Shown in pieces: positions 21,393-31,100 of a stretch of DNA of 64,000 nt (positions are counted from its first letter, which is position 1; each line of letters starts with the position of its first letter). A program made the position numbers and the translations under genes. A model generated the notes under the pieces. That model saw nothing but the letters and a program-made list of their open reading frames with translations, was not told the DNA's origin and made no database searches. The stretch is from JACNIZ01 sp964344765 (lineage in GTDB: Bacteria > Planctomycetota > UBA1135), in contig CAYFOM010000013.1 in NCBI GenBank assembly GCA_964344765.1, forward strand, positions 1 through 64,000. The letters are read 5' to 3'.

Positions 21393-21685
21393 AGCCCAAA
21401 CCATCCGCCCGCAACCGTCTTGTAGAAACCCTGTTTTGGGGTGCGGCGGTTGCGGTCGGCTTATTCGTACTGCTGCCGGCTGTTGTTGAACTAATCGAAG
21501 CCCGTCGTATGGAAGATACGGCGCGCTCGCGCTCGGATATTTCGGGTGACGAGATGCTCGAAGAACACAACAGGTTGAAGTGGGTTGTGGACGATTCTGA
21601 AGGGGTCAAGAAACTCGCCCAACAACAACGCATAATTCCATCCGAGCCGGACCGTAAGCCGGACTCCCAACCGGAAGATGACTGA
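21389..21685 (+). CDS. FtsB/DivIC-like septum formation protein
   Basis: A 98-residue protein with one N-terminal membrane helix (ETLFWGAAVAVGLFVLLPAV) and a short charged extracytoplasmic region. The segment LEEHNRLKWVVDDSEGVKKL, then AQQQRIIPSE, resembles the FtsB/DivIC ending (coiled coil, then E-x-x-A-R-x-x-x-G-hydrophobic-x-x-x-x-E). Position supports this: ftsB directly follows eno in many bacteria, including Escherichia coli. The coiled coil is shorter than usual. The start is GTG overlapping the eno stop, and its end overlaps moxR by 8 bases. Predicted role: divisome scaffold with FtsL. Confidence 0.6.
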
Positions 21686-22724
21686 CGCACAACCTCCCTC
21701 CGATCCGGCCGAAGCCGAGCGCTTCGCCGACGCCTTCCAACGCCTGCGCGACCAAGTCGGCCGAGTCATCGTCGGCCAGGAACAGGTGGTCGAAGAGCTG
21801 ACTTTGGCGATTGCCGCCCGCGGACACGCCATTTTGGTGGGCGTGCCAGGTCTCGCTAAAACCTTGCTAGTCAGCACTTTAGCGCGCACATTGGACCTCG
21901 ATTTCCACCGCATCCAGTTCACCCCTGACCTGATGCCCGGCGACATCACCGGTGCCGAGGTCCTGCACACCGACCCTGCCTCCGGCGAACGCAGCTTCCA
22001 CTTCGTCAAAGGCCCGGTGTTCACCAACATCCTGCTTGCCGACGAAATCAACCGCACGCCGCCGAAAACTCAGGCCGCATTGCTGGAAGCCATGCAGGAG
22101 AAACAGGTTACGTCGGGTGGCCAGGCGATGCCGCTGCCCAACCCCTTCTTCGTGCTGGCAACGCAGAACCCGATCGAGCAAGAAGGCACCTACCCACTGC
22201 CCGAGGCCGCGCTGGACCGCTTCCTGTTCCTAATCCGCGTCGATTACCCGTCCGACGCCGAAGAAGCCGAGATTCTGCGCCGCACCACCGGCGCCGAGGA
22301 AGCTGAAGTCGAACAGGTGCTGACCGCTGAAGAGTTGATCAGCATGCAAAATCTGGTGCGCAAGGTGCCGGTCGCCGATCCGGTGCTGCAATACGCCGTC
22401 GCCCTCGCCCGCCGCAGCCGCCCGAACCAAGAAGGCGCGCCGGCTTTCGTCAACCAATGGGTGACCTGGGGAGCCGGCCCGCGCGCGTCGCAAAACATGA
22501 TTTTGGCGGCCAAAGCGCGCGCCCTGCTGCACGGCAACATGCACGTCAGCACCGAAGACGTCAACGCGGTTGCTCCCGCCGTTTTGCGCCACCGTCTGCT
22601 GACCAATTTTGCGGCACAGGCCGAAGGCATCACCGCCGACGACATCGTCGCGCGACTGATTCAAGAAACTGAAGCGCACCCAAGCGCCCTGGATGGAGAG
22701 CGTGCCACGGGCATCGGATCCTAA
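21678..22724 (+). CDS. MoxR family AAA+ ATPase
   Basis: A 348-residue AAA+ ATPase with Walker A GVPGLAKT (about residues 55-62), Walker B ILLADEINR, the sensor-1 ATQNPIEQEGTYPLPEAALD block and the C-terminal lid (AFVNQWVTWGAGPRASQNMI). MoxR proteins act as chaperone-like ATPases that work with VWA-domain partners; the DUF58, BatA-like and VWA genes that follow directly fit this. Start ATG overlaps the preceding gene; the stop lies 32 bases inside the next gene. Confidence 0.95.
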   Translation: MTDAQPPSDPAEAERFADAFQRLRDQVGRVIVGQEQVVEELTLAIAARGHAILVGVPGLAKTLLVSTLARTLDLDFHRIQFTPDLMPGDITGAEVLHTDPASGERSFHFVKGPVFTNILLADEINRTPPKTQAALLEAMQEKQVTSGGQAMPLPNPFFVLATQNPIEQEGTYPLPEAALDRFLFLIRVDYPSDAEEAEILRRTTGAEEAEVEQVLTAEELISMQNLVRKVPVADPVLQYAVALARRSRPNQEGAPAFVNQWVTWGAGPRASQNMILAAKARALLHGNMHVSTEDVNAVAPAVLRHRLLTNFAAQAEGITADDIVARLIQETEAHPSALDGERATGIGS

Positions 22725-23604
22725 GCTGCTGGCTCGGCTGGCTCGACTCGAGCTCCGCGCCCGCACCGCAGTCGAAGGCTTGGTCGGCGGTCACCACCGC
22801 TCGGCCGCCTTCGGCGCAAGCTCGACGTTTGCCCAGCACCGCGAATACGTGCCGGGCGACGACATCCGCCACCTCGACTGGAAGCTGATTGCGCGTACTG
22901 AGCGCAACATTGTTCGCCAATATGAGGAAGAGACCGACTTGACCGGTTTCATCGTGCTGGATGCGTCGGCGTCGATGCGCTTTGGCAGTCTGGATTGGAC
23001 CAAGCACGAATACGCCACTTGGATTACCGCGGGTTTGGCACACCTATTGAACCTGCAAAGCGACAAGTGCGCGTTGGCCATCACGCACGGCAGCGAGTTG
23101 AAATCCTTCCTACCCCCGCGCCGCGGCGATGCCCACTTCCATAGCTTGATTGAGCAGTTGGAAGAGCTACAACCCGATGGCGAAGGCGACCCGGCGCTGG
23201 GTTTGGAAGCCGCCCTCGCCCATATGGATCGCCGTGGATTGGTGATTTGGATCAGCGATTGCTTGGGCGAGCCGGAAGCGGCGCGCAAAGCGGCGTCGCA
23301 GTTGCGTCACGATCGCCATGACTTGATCACTTTGCGCGTGCTCGACCCGGCGGAAATCGAATTCCCGTACGGTCGCCACACTCGTTTTGAAGCGTTGGAA
23401 GGCAGCGACCATCTGTTGCTGGAACCGCGCGCGGTGCGCGATGCTTACCTGGCTGAATTCGAAGCTCACGGAGCCGAACTGCGTCGTGGATTGCGCGCCT
23501 TACGCACCGATTTCCGTCGCCTGCCCAGCAATGAACCGCTCGACGTCGGCCTGACCGCCTTCCTCGACGCACGTGCAGCCCGACTGCGGAGGTCGCGCGC
23601 GTGA
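22693..23604 (+). CDS. DUF58 domain protein (VWA-like partner of MoxR)
   Basis: A 303-residue cytoplasmic protein with the DUF58 signature REYVPGDDIRHLDWKLIART followed by a VWA-type fold whose MIDAS loop DASASM (DxSxS) is intact near residue 94. The region LVIWISDCLGEPE matches the third strand of the VWA fold. DUF58 proteins are regular partners of MoxR ATPases, probably delivering a substrate or metal-dependent interaction. Start ATG at 22693 overlaps moxR by 32 bases and gives the normal N terminus (DPKLLARLARLELRART). Confidence 0.92.
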   Translation: MESVPRASDPKLLARLARLELRARTAVEGLVGGHHRSAAFGASSTFAQHREYVPGDDIRHLDWKLIARTERNIVRQYEEETDLTGFIVLDASASMRFGSLDWTKHEYATWITAGLAHLLNLQSDKCALAITHGSELKSFLPPRRGDAHFHSLIEQLEELQPDGEGDPALGLEAALAHMDRRGLVIWISDCLGEPEAARKAASQLRHDRHDLITLRVLDPAEIEFPYGRHTRFEALEGSDHLLLEPRAVRDAYLAEFEAHGAELRRGLRALRTDFRRLPSNEPLDVGLTAFLDARAARLRRSRA

Positions 23605-25790
23605 ATTTCCTCTTCCCATCCGTGCTGTGGGCGCTGCCACTAGTCGCCGCGCCAATCTTGATCCACCTGCTGAACCGCCAGCGCTATCAAAAGGTGGACT
23701 TTGGCGCGATGGAATTCCTGCGCCGCGCCATTCGCCGCACCCGCCGGCGCGTTTTGCTGGAAGACATATTGCTGCTGGCGCTGCGCACCTTGGCGGTGCT
23801 GTTTTTGATCCTCGGCTTAGCCGGGCCAACGCTAGGCCCCGACAGCTTGCTCGGCAGTCGCCCGCCGCAAGCCGAGATTTACGTCGTCGACTACTCCATG
23901 TCGATGAATCGCCGCGTCGACGGCATTAGCGCGCTGGAACGGTCCATTCAGCAAATTCAAGATCGGCTAGCGCAGTTAGACCCTGCCCGCGGAGATCGCG
24001 CCGCGTTGGTTTTGGCCGGTCCGAACGCCAGTCGTCCGGCGTTTGGCGACCCGGCGGAGGTGCGTTTGGTACTCGACGAGCTGCAAGCCGCACCTGCAGG
24101 TGCCGCAGCCACCGCCGCCGCGCTGGAAACGGCGCGCACCACCGCGCAAAACTTGCAAACCGACTCGGGCTTGACCGCACGGATTCTGGTTTACTCCGAT
24201 TTCCAAGCTGCCAGCTGGGAGCTGGACGGCTCAATCGGCGAATCTCTGCAACGCCTCAACGCCGCCGGTTTCCCGCTGCAAATGCAAGAAACCGGTTTGC
24301 TCGGTCCAAACACTGCGGTCACCGAGCTGGAAGTCACGCCTGGCCAACTGACACGCGGCAACCCGGTGGAAGTGCGCGGCACCATTCGCCGTTTCGGCCC
24401 TGCCACCACGGTACGCGCCACACTCATGATGGACCAAGTGCCGGTGCATACTCGCAGCATCGAACTCGGCCATTCGGGTCAAACCGACTTCCAGCACATG
24501 TTGCAACCGGCCGAAGTCGGTGCGCGCAGCGTTTCGCTGGTGTTAGATAGCGACGAACTGAGTCAAGACGACCAACGCCACGCCATTCTTCACGTCGGCG
24601 ATGCCGCACCGGTTGCGCTGGTTGGCGAAGCCGCCGCCAGCAACCAACCCGATGGCGTTTTCGACAGCATGCGCCGCTATTTGGATCTCGGCGGAAGTGG
24701 CCCACTGGCGTTGCAAACCATCGCCCCGCAACAGCTCGACGCCACCCGCTTGCAAAGCAGTGACATCGTCGTACTCGCTGATCCGGAAAGCATGGCGCCG
24801 AACGCGGCCACCGATTTGCGTGACTTTGTTTTGGGCGGTGGCGGCTTGCTGATTGCCGTCGGCAGCGAGGTCAGCAACGGAACGCTGACGACCTTATTGG
24901 AAGCCTTAGACGGCACCGCGATTACCGTCGAAGATGCGCGCGATGGCGGCGGCGCAACCGGCAACGGTGAAGCGGTGGAAAGCACCGGTTTGGCAATCTT
25001 GAATGCCGATCACGCCGCGTTGCAAATGTTCCGCGACCCGCGTTGGCAACCGCTGCTGACCGAGGTACCGCACCTGCGCTATCGACCGTTGCGGGTGCAG
25101 CCGAATACGCATCACATCGATCGCGTGTTGCGCTTCCGCAATAGCAGCGAACAAAACCTCGATTTTGGCGACGCGCTACTCACTTGGCGCGTCGGCGCCG
25201 GCAAAGTTGCGCTGCTGTCTGCCGCACCGCTGCCGGCTTGGAACATGATGGATCAAGTTCCCGGCGGCACTTTGCCGTTTTTGCTCGACCTAGCCTTGTG
25301 GCTGACACCGCGCCTCGGCCACGACGACCAAATCATGGTCGGCGACGCGATGGTGATGGAACTGCCGAAGATTCCCACCGCCGTCACCTTGCTCGATCCC
25401 ATCGGCCGCTCCACTACCTCGGTCGCGCCGCCAGAAAGCCTGCCCGGCGGACGTGCGCGTTTACCGCTTTTAGATCGTGCGCTGCAAGCTGGTATCTGGG
25501 AAGTGCAAGCCAGCCTGCTCGAAGCCGACGGACTGGAACGCCAATTCGTCGAACGCATTGCCGTCAACCCGCCGGCCGCCGAAAGCGACCCAACGTTGAC
25601 GGATCTGGGTGCGTTGCAAGCAGCGCTACCGGAAGGCAGTCGCATGCAAAGCCAAGACGCTCCAAACGTTGATGCGCCCGCACCGACGGTCAGTCAAAAA
25701 CGCTTGGACCTGTTCTTCTTCTCGTTCCTGGCAGCCTTCCTGCTGCTAGAGACTTTGCTGGCTGCGGTATTGGATAGGAGGCGAGGCTAA
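23601..25790 (+). CDS. BatA-like membrane protein with VWA domain
   Basis: A 729-residue membrane protein. The first 75 or so residues are an N-terminal BatA/aerotolerance segment with two hydrophobic helices (FPSVLWALPLVAAPILIHLL; DILLLALRTLAVLFLILGLA). A VWA-like domain follows with DYSMSM (MIDAS DxSxS) near residue 100, then Ig-like and amidotransferase-like beta/alpha segments, and a final membrane helix (LFFFSFLAAFLLLETLLAAV). The start is GTG overlapping the DUF58 stop (GTGA). With MoxR and DUF58 it forms a Bat-type envelope module whose exact role is not known. Confidence 0.85.
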   Translation: MNFLFPSVLWALPLVAAPILIHLLNRQRYQKVDFGAMEFLRRAIRRTRRRVLLEDILLLALRTLAVLFLILGLAGPTLGPDSLLGSRPPQAEIYVVDYSMSMNRRVDGISALERSIQQIQDRLAQLDPARGDRAALVLAGPNASRPAFGDPAEVRLVLDELQAAPAGAAATAAALETARTTAQNLQTDSGLTARILVYSDFQAASWELDGSIGESLQRLNAAGFPLQMQETGLLGPNTAVTELEVTPGQLTRGNPVEVRGTIRRFGPATTVRATLMMDQVPVHTRSIELGHSGQTDFQHMLQPAEVGARSVSLVLDSDELSQDDQRHAILHVGDAAPVALVGEAAASNQPDGVFDSMRRYLDLGGSGPLALQTIAPQQLDATRLQSSDIVVLADPESMAPNAATDLRDFVLGGGGLLIAVGSEVSNGTLTTLLEALDGTAITVEDARDGGGATGNGEAVESTGLAILNADHAALQMFRDPRWQPLLTEVPHLRYRPLRVQPNTHHIDRVLRFRNSSEQNLDFGDALLTWRVGAGKVALLSAAPLPAWNMMDQVPGGTLPFLLDLALWLTPRLGHDDQIMVGDAMVMELPKIPTAVTLLDPIGRSTTSVAPPESLPGGRARLPLLDRALQAGIWEVQASLLEADGLERQFVERIAVNPPAAESDPTLTDLGALQAALPEGSRMQSQDAPNVDAPAPTVSQKRLDLFFFSFLAAFLLLETLLAAVLDRRRG

Positions 25791-28138
25791 TGGCACCTTC
25801 CATCCTTCCCACAATCGCCGCATTTGCCACCTCGCTGGATGTAGAAGCCCCCACCACGATGGTTGGCGCACTGCAATTCCACAACGCAATGCCGAGCTGG
25901 GTGATTGCGCTGGTGGTCACGCCGATCCTCACGGCTCTGGTGTTCTTCAGCTACCGCAAACCTGCCCGCGCTCGCGTTTGGCGGCGCATCTTGTCGGTCT
26001 TGCGCCTAGGCGTATTAGGTATGGCGGTGTTCTTGCTGCTCGGCCCCTACCTACGTTCCAACGAAACCAAAGTCGAACCAGCCCCACTGGCACTGCTTTT
26101 CGACGACACCGCCTCGCTGCAACGCATTGATGACCCGGCGACCAGCGGCGATCCGACCACCGCAACCAGCAATCGCCGCCTTGATGTACTCAAACGCATC
26201 GCCGGTTCCGCCGAAGTCGCCGAACTGGCCGACCGCTACAACCTGAACAGCTACAAGTTCGGCGGCAAACTTTCGGCGACCGCCGCAGATGGTAGCGACC
26301 TGACCGCGCAAGGCGAGTCGTCGGCAATTGGCGATGCGATTTTGGAGTTACTCTCCGAACATCGCGGTCGGCGTTTGCCTGAGATCGTATTGTTCAGCGA
26401 TGGCCGCGTGACGCGCGGCAGCGAACTGGCTGAAGTCGCCGAACGACTGAGCCGCGAAGGCGTGCGCGCGCATGCGGTTGCACTGGGTGACCCGCGTCCG
26501 GCGCCGGATTTGATTCTGGAACGCGTGCAAGTACCCGACTTGGTGTTGGTCGGCGACGCGGCGGTGTTCCAATTACGCGTACGCGGCAACTTGGCGCAAT
26601 TGCCCAAGCCGATTTACGTCACCCTTTACGATCAAGACGATCGCCCCATCGATCGCATGCAAGTCGATCCATGGCATGCCGACGGCGTGCAGATCAGTTT
26701 GTCGGCGGTGATGGAACGCAGCGGCGATTATGCGTTGTACGCCGAAGTGGATTCGCTGGATGGCGAACTCGCGCTCGACAACAACCGCGTTGAGCTGCCG
26801 ACCGAAGTCAAACCGGCGCGCATTCGCGTGTTGTACGTCGAAGGCGAACCGCGCTGGGAATACCGCTATTTGAAAAACCGTTTGCTGCGCAGCGAAACGC
26901 GCTTTGAGCGCGAAATTGAATTGCGTTGTTGGTTGGCCAGCGCCACGCGCGACTTCCCGCAAGAAGCCAGCCCGGGCGTGACGCGTCTGCGCCGCTGCCC
27001 TACAGAAGTTGAAGAGATGCTCGACAACTTCGATCTGATCATCATCGGCGACGTCGACCCAACGCGCATTAGTCCCGATCCATTGGATGGTCAGCGTTTC
27101 CTCGATTCGGTGGCAGCCTTCGTGCAACGCGGCGGTGGCTTGCTGATGCTCGCCGGGCCGCGCCACAATCCGTCGGCTTTCCGCGGCACGCCGATTGAGG
27201 CTTTGCTGCCGGTGCAGCTTGGCCATGAAGCGCCGCGCGGTGATCGCTCGTTCCAAGCGCAGTTGCCGGTGGCCGACAACCCGCATCCGGTCACGATGTT
27301 GTCGTCCGATTTGGCCTACAACCATCAGATTTGGCAGCAGGCCACGTCGCTGTGGTGGTTCCAGCCGGTCGAACGTTTGCGCCCGGGCGCGCAAGCGTGG
27401 TTGCAGCATTCGGAGTTGAGCAATGAAAACGGCCCGTACGTGTTGGCGGCGAGCATCTACGCTCCGGAAGGCTGGGTCGGCTGGATCGGTACCGACGAAA
27501 CTTGGCGTTGGCGCTTCCCCGGTGGCGAATCACAACTGCACCGACTGTGGCGTTCGGCGTTGCGCCACCTTGCCAGCACGCGCTTACGCGGCGCTCAAGG
27601 TCGAGTACGACTCGACTTGGACCGCTCGCAGATCGAGCTCGGCGCCTTCCTCACCGTCGAAGCGCGGATCAAGGATGAAGCCTTCGAGCCACTACGCGCC
27701 GACGACGGCGTGCCGCTGTTTTTGGAAGGCAGCGAGCAAAGCATTGCGCTGAAGCCGGTGCCCAATCAACCGGGTACCTTCCGCGGCCGCTTCCGCGCTG
27801 CAACTCTAGGCGCCGGAACCGTTTACCTGACCGCGAATAACGAATCCGCCGGCGAACTGCTGGCCAGCGCGCGCTTCCACACCATCCTGCCGTCGGTTGA
27901 AATGCACGACACTTCGCAGGACACCGCCGCGTTGGCGCGATTAACCGACGTCACAGGGGGTATGCTGGTTCAGGTAGGCGATGTGCAGGATTTGTGGGAT
28001 CGGCTCGACGGCAAAGAGCGGCTAACCCGACTCATTGCCAGCCACGACCAGCCGATCGACCCGCGCCTGCTGATGACCCTGTTTTTCCTGTTCGCCGCAA
28101 GCGAGTGGCTGTTGCGCAAACGATTGAACCTGTCCTGA
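25790..28138 (+). CDS. VWA / class I amidotransferase-like membrane protein
   Basis: A 782-residue protein with two N-terminal membrane helices (WVIALVVTPILTALVFFSY; LRLGVLGMAVFLLLGPYL), a degenerate VWA-like domain (LLFDDTASL in place of DxSxS), Ig-like strands and a glutamine-amidotransferase-like fold (about 330-520: IRVLYVEGEPRWEYRYLKN, LIIIGDVDP, GGGLLMLAGP). A C-terminal helix ends the protein (LMTLFFLFAASEWLLRKR). No catalytic Cys-His-Glu triad is evident, so the amidotransferase fold is probably a binding domain, as in other Bat-operon proteins of Planctomycetes. TAATG overlap with the preceding gene shows tight coupling. Confidence 0.85.
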   Translation: MAPSILPTIAAFATSLDVEAPTTMVGALQFHNAMPSWVIALVVTPILTALVFFSYRKPARARVWRRILSVLRLGVLGMAVFLLLGPYLRSNETKVEPAPLALLFDDTASLQRIDDPATSGDPTTATSNRRLDVLKRIAGSAEVAELADRYNLNSYKFGGKLSATAADGSDLTAQGESSAIGDAILELLSEHRGRRLPEIVLFSDGRVTRGSELAEVAERLSREGVRAHAVALGDPRPAPDLILERVQVPDLVLVGDAAVFQLRVRGNLAQLPKPIYVTLYDQDDRPIDRMQVDPWHADGVQISLSAVMERSGDYALYAEVDSLDGELALDNNRVELPTEVKPARIRVLYVEGEPRWEYRYLKNRLLRSETRFEREIELRCWLASATRDFPQEASPGVTRLRRCPTEVEEMLDNFDLIIIGDVDPTRISPDPLDGQRFLDSVAAFVQRGGGLLMLAGPRHNPSAFRGTPIEALLPVQLGHEAPRGDRSFQAQLPVADNPHPVTMLSSDLAYNHQIWQQATSLWWFQPVERLRPGAQAWLQHSELSNENGPYVLAASIYAPEGWVGWIGTDETWRWRFPGGESQLHRLWRSALRHLASTRLRGAQGRVRLDLDRSQIELGAFLTVEARIKDEAFEPLRADDGVPLFLEGSEQSIALKPVPNQPGTFRGRFRAATLGAGTVYLTANNESAGELLASARFHTILPSVEMHDTSQDTAALARLTDVTGGMLVQVGDVQDLWDRLDGKERLTRLIASHDQPIDPRLLMTLFFLFAASEWLLRKRLNLS

Positions 28139-28160
28139 CCTACAACTCGTTCCACCATTC

Positions 28161-31100
28161 ATGCTGATCTCCGTGCTGTGTTTGTTGACCAGCGCGGCTC
28201 CGCTGCAGGAGCCGACGCCGGGCCAATCCCACGGTGTGACCATTCCCGTCGACCGCGGCTTGGAATCGAAAATTGGCGATGCGCGTGAACTGCTGCAAGG
28301 CGAGCAGTCGGCGTCGGCGGTGGCCATTTTGCAGGAGATCATCGAAGCCGATCCTGCCGCACTGGTCAGCACTCGCTTGGACGCCAACTTGGCGCGTGGA
28401 GCTGCGGTGGTAGCCGGCGAGATTCTTGACGAAATGGGCGAGCAAGCCGCCGAGCAGCGCAACATCTTGGTTCAGCGTTACGGCACCGAAAAACTGGCCG
28501 AAGCTTTGCATCCTCCCGATCCGGTGGCGCTGCAACAACTCGCTGGTCAATACGCCGGCACCGAAGTCGGCGAAGCCGCCGCGCGCGCATTAGCAGAGTT
28601 GGGCGAAGACCGCGGCTACTTTGCACCCAAACGCATTGATCGTTGGTCGCCGACTTTGCCGTTTTATCAAAACGCCAAAGACCCGGCGCTGCCGCTGGTC
28701 GAAGCCAAAGGTTTGCGTCCGCTGTGGCGCTATGACTTCAGCGAAGATTCGCCGTTTGTTGCCGGTGGCGGTCACCGTTTAGCATTCGGCGAAGGACTGG
28801 GTTTTGTCAGCGACGGCATTGAATTGACCGCGCTGAACTTAGGCAACGGCAGCATTCAATGGCGCTTTGATTCCACTCCCGGTTGGACCGAGCAAAGCGA
28901 TGAGCAAAAAGATGTGCTCGAGTACGGCTACAACGCCGACACGCTAACAGTTCCGGTATTGGAAGACGGCATTGTATTGGCGGTTTTGCAAGAACCGGGC
29001 GGCGTCGGTCGCTTTGATGAATTCAGCCGTCATACCGGTCGCTCGATTCCGGTGCGGCGCACGTTGCCGGCGCGACGCTTGTTTGCTTTTGAAGCGACCA
29101 CCGGCAAGTTGCTGTGGAAACAACAAGTGCCGTGGACCGAAGGAAATCGCGAGCAACCGCGCGGACTGGTTGCAGCGCCGCCTGCGGTTGCCGATGGTCG
29201 TGTTTATGTTCCGGTTTACGATGCGGTCGGCACCATTGACCTATCGATGGTCGCGTTGGATTTGTACACCGGCGAGCAGCTGTGGAAGACCTTCCTGGTT
29301 TCCGGTCAGCAAGAAACCAATTTGTTCGGCAACATCTTGCGCGAGATGGCCAGCCAACCGCCGGCGGCAGCCAAAGGAATGGTGCTGTTTTGCAGCAACC
29401 TCGGCACGATCAGCGCGATGGATGCTGAAACCGGGCGCACCTTGTGGACGCGTCTTTATCCGCGCGCCGAGGTCAACACCTTCCAAAACGGCATGGAGTC
29501 GCTGCGTGAAGACACCTTCGCCAACGGCTTCCCCGCCTACGACGGTCACCGGTTCCTGTGTGCGCCGCGCGACGGTATTTACGCTTACCTCATCGATGCC
29601 GACGACGGTCAAATGATCGAGCGTTGGCCCTATTACTCATCGCATTACGGCACGCTGCGCAGCTTGGTCGGAACCACCAAAACCGGCGCATGGTTTCACG
29701 GCTCGCGCATGGTGTATCTGCCGTTCCCCGGCACCGGCGACAGCATGCAGGTTTCGCACCCGCTATTCACCCGCAACGGCTTGGCGCATAACCGTCACCC
29801 GGCGGCGTTGGCGCGCGGCGAAATTTTGGCGCCAACCATCGGCACGGTCGAGGTGTTGTCGGCGGCAAACCTGCGCAGCAAATCCATGCTGCAAAACATG
29901 GGCGGCCGCACCGCCGACATGGGCGCGGTGCAAACCGCTCCGGGTTTGGCGTTCATCATGCGCCGCAACGGCGTCACCGCGTTCAGCTCTCCCGACGCGA
30001 TTTTGAATTCGCTGTTGGCATCCAGCTTGGACGAAGTCACGCTGAATCGACTGCTGCCCTACTTAGAAGGCATCGACCTTTCCGACGTCGCTACGGCAAA
30101 GCGCCTCGCCAGCCGCACGCGCGAGCTGGCGAACAAGGCGCCATCGCGTGATTTGGCCGAGCGCCTGCGCTTGGTGGCTGCGCGCAGCTTGATGGTCACC
30201 GAAGAAGGCGCCGATGCACTGCCGCTGCTGAATCAAATCATGCAAAGCTCGCGCATCAGCCGTCGTTTTAAGGCGGCAGTGTTGGCTTTGGATGTACTGG
30301 AAGAAACCAACGCGGCCCATCCGATGATGGACCGCGTTCTGGACTTAATTTACAACAGTGAGCGCGATCGCATCCTGCGCGCCGACGGCCGCCGCGAAGC
30401 CAAGGAGATTGTGTTGGCGCGGGCTCGCGTACTGCAAGGCGGACAGCGCGGCTTCGGCAGCAACTCACACCTGAATTCGCTGCTGGCGCTGATGGAAGTG
30501 CCGGGCATTGAACAGCACATGCAAGGTGCGCTGAATTTGAAGCAATGGGGTCGTCTGCGGTTACAAAACATCTTGCTGGATGCCGAGGCCGGCAAAAAGT
30601 TGGAGACGCGTGCGCGCAAAGATTTCGGCAGCCGTCCGGTCGACGACATCATGCTGCTGAAATTTGCCGGCACGCAGACGGCGTGGAAGTGGTTGAAAAA
30701 ACAAGCGGCGGCAATCGGCAACGATCGCCTGCTCGGTTTACAAGTGGCCGGCTGGCTGCGCAACTTCGATTGGCCACAGCAAGCGCAAACTCCGTTGCAA
30801 CTGGACATTCCGATGTTGATTGGCGAGCGCGAATTGGGTCAAGCGCCGACTGCTCTGAACATCCTCCGCAGTTTCGAGTTGAGCCTAAATGGCAATTTGA
30901 TCGACGTGCACCCCATTGCCGATGGTGCGCGCCTGCTCGTCAAAGAGGGCGCTTCGGTTCGGTTGGTTGACTTGCAACGCAATCGCCGCACGCAAAGCCC
31001 GGCGGTGCGCTTGGCCAATGACCCGCGCGGCATGCCCGAGCTTCGCGATCGCGCCTTCGCTCATGATCAGGGCGGAACCGTGATTGCCGATCACGCCTGG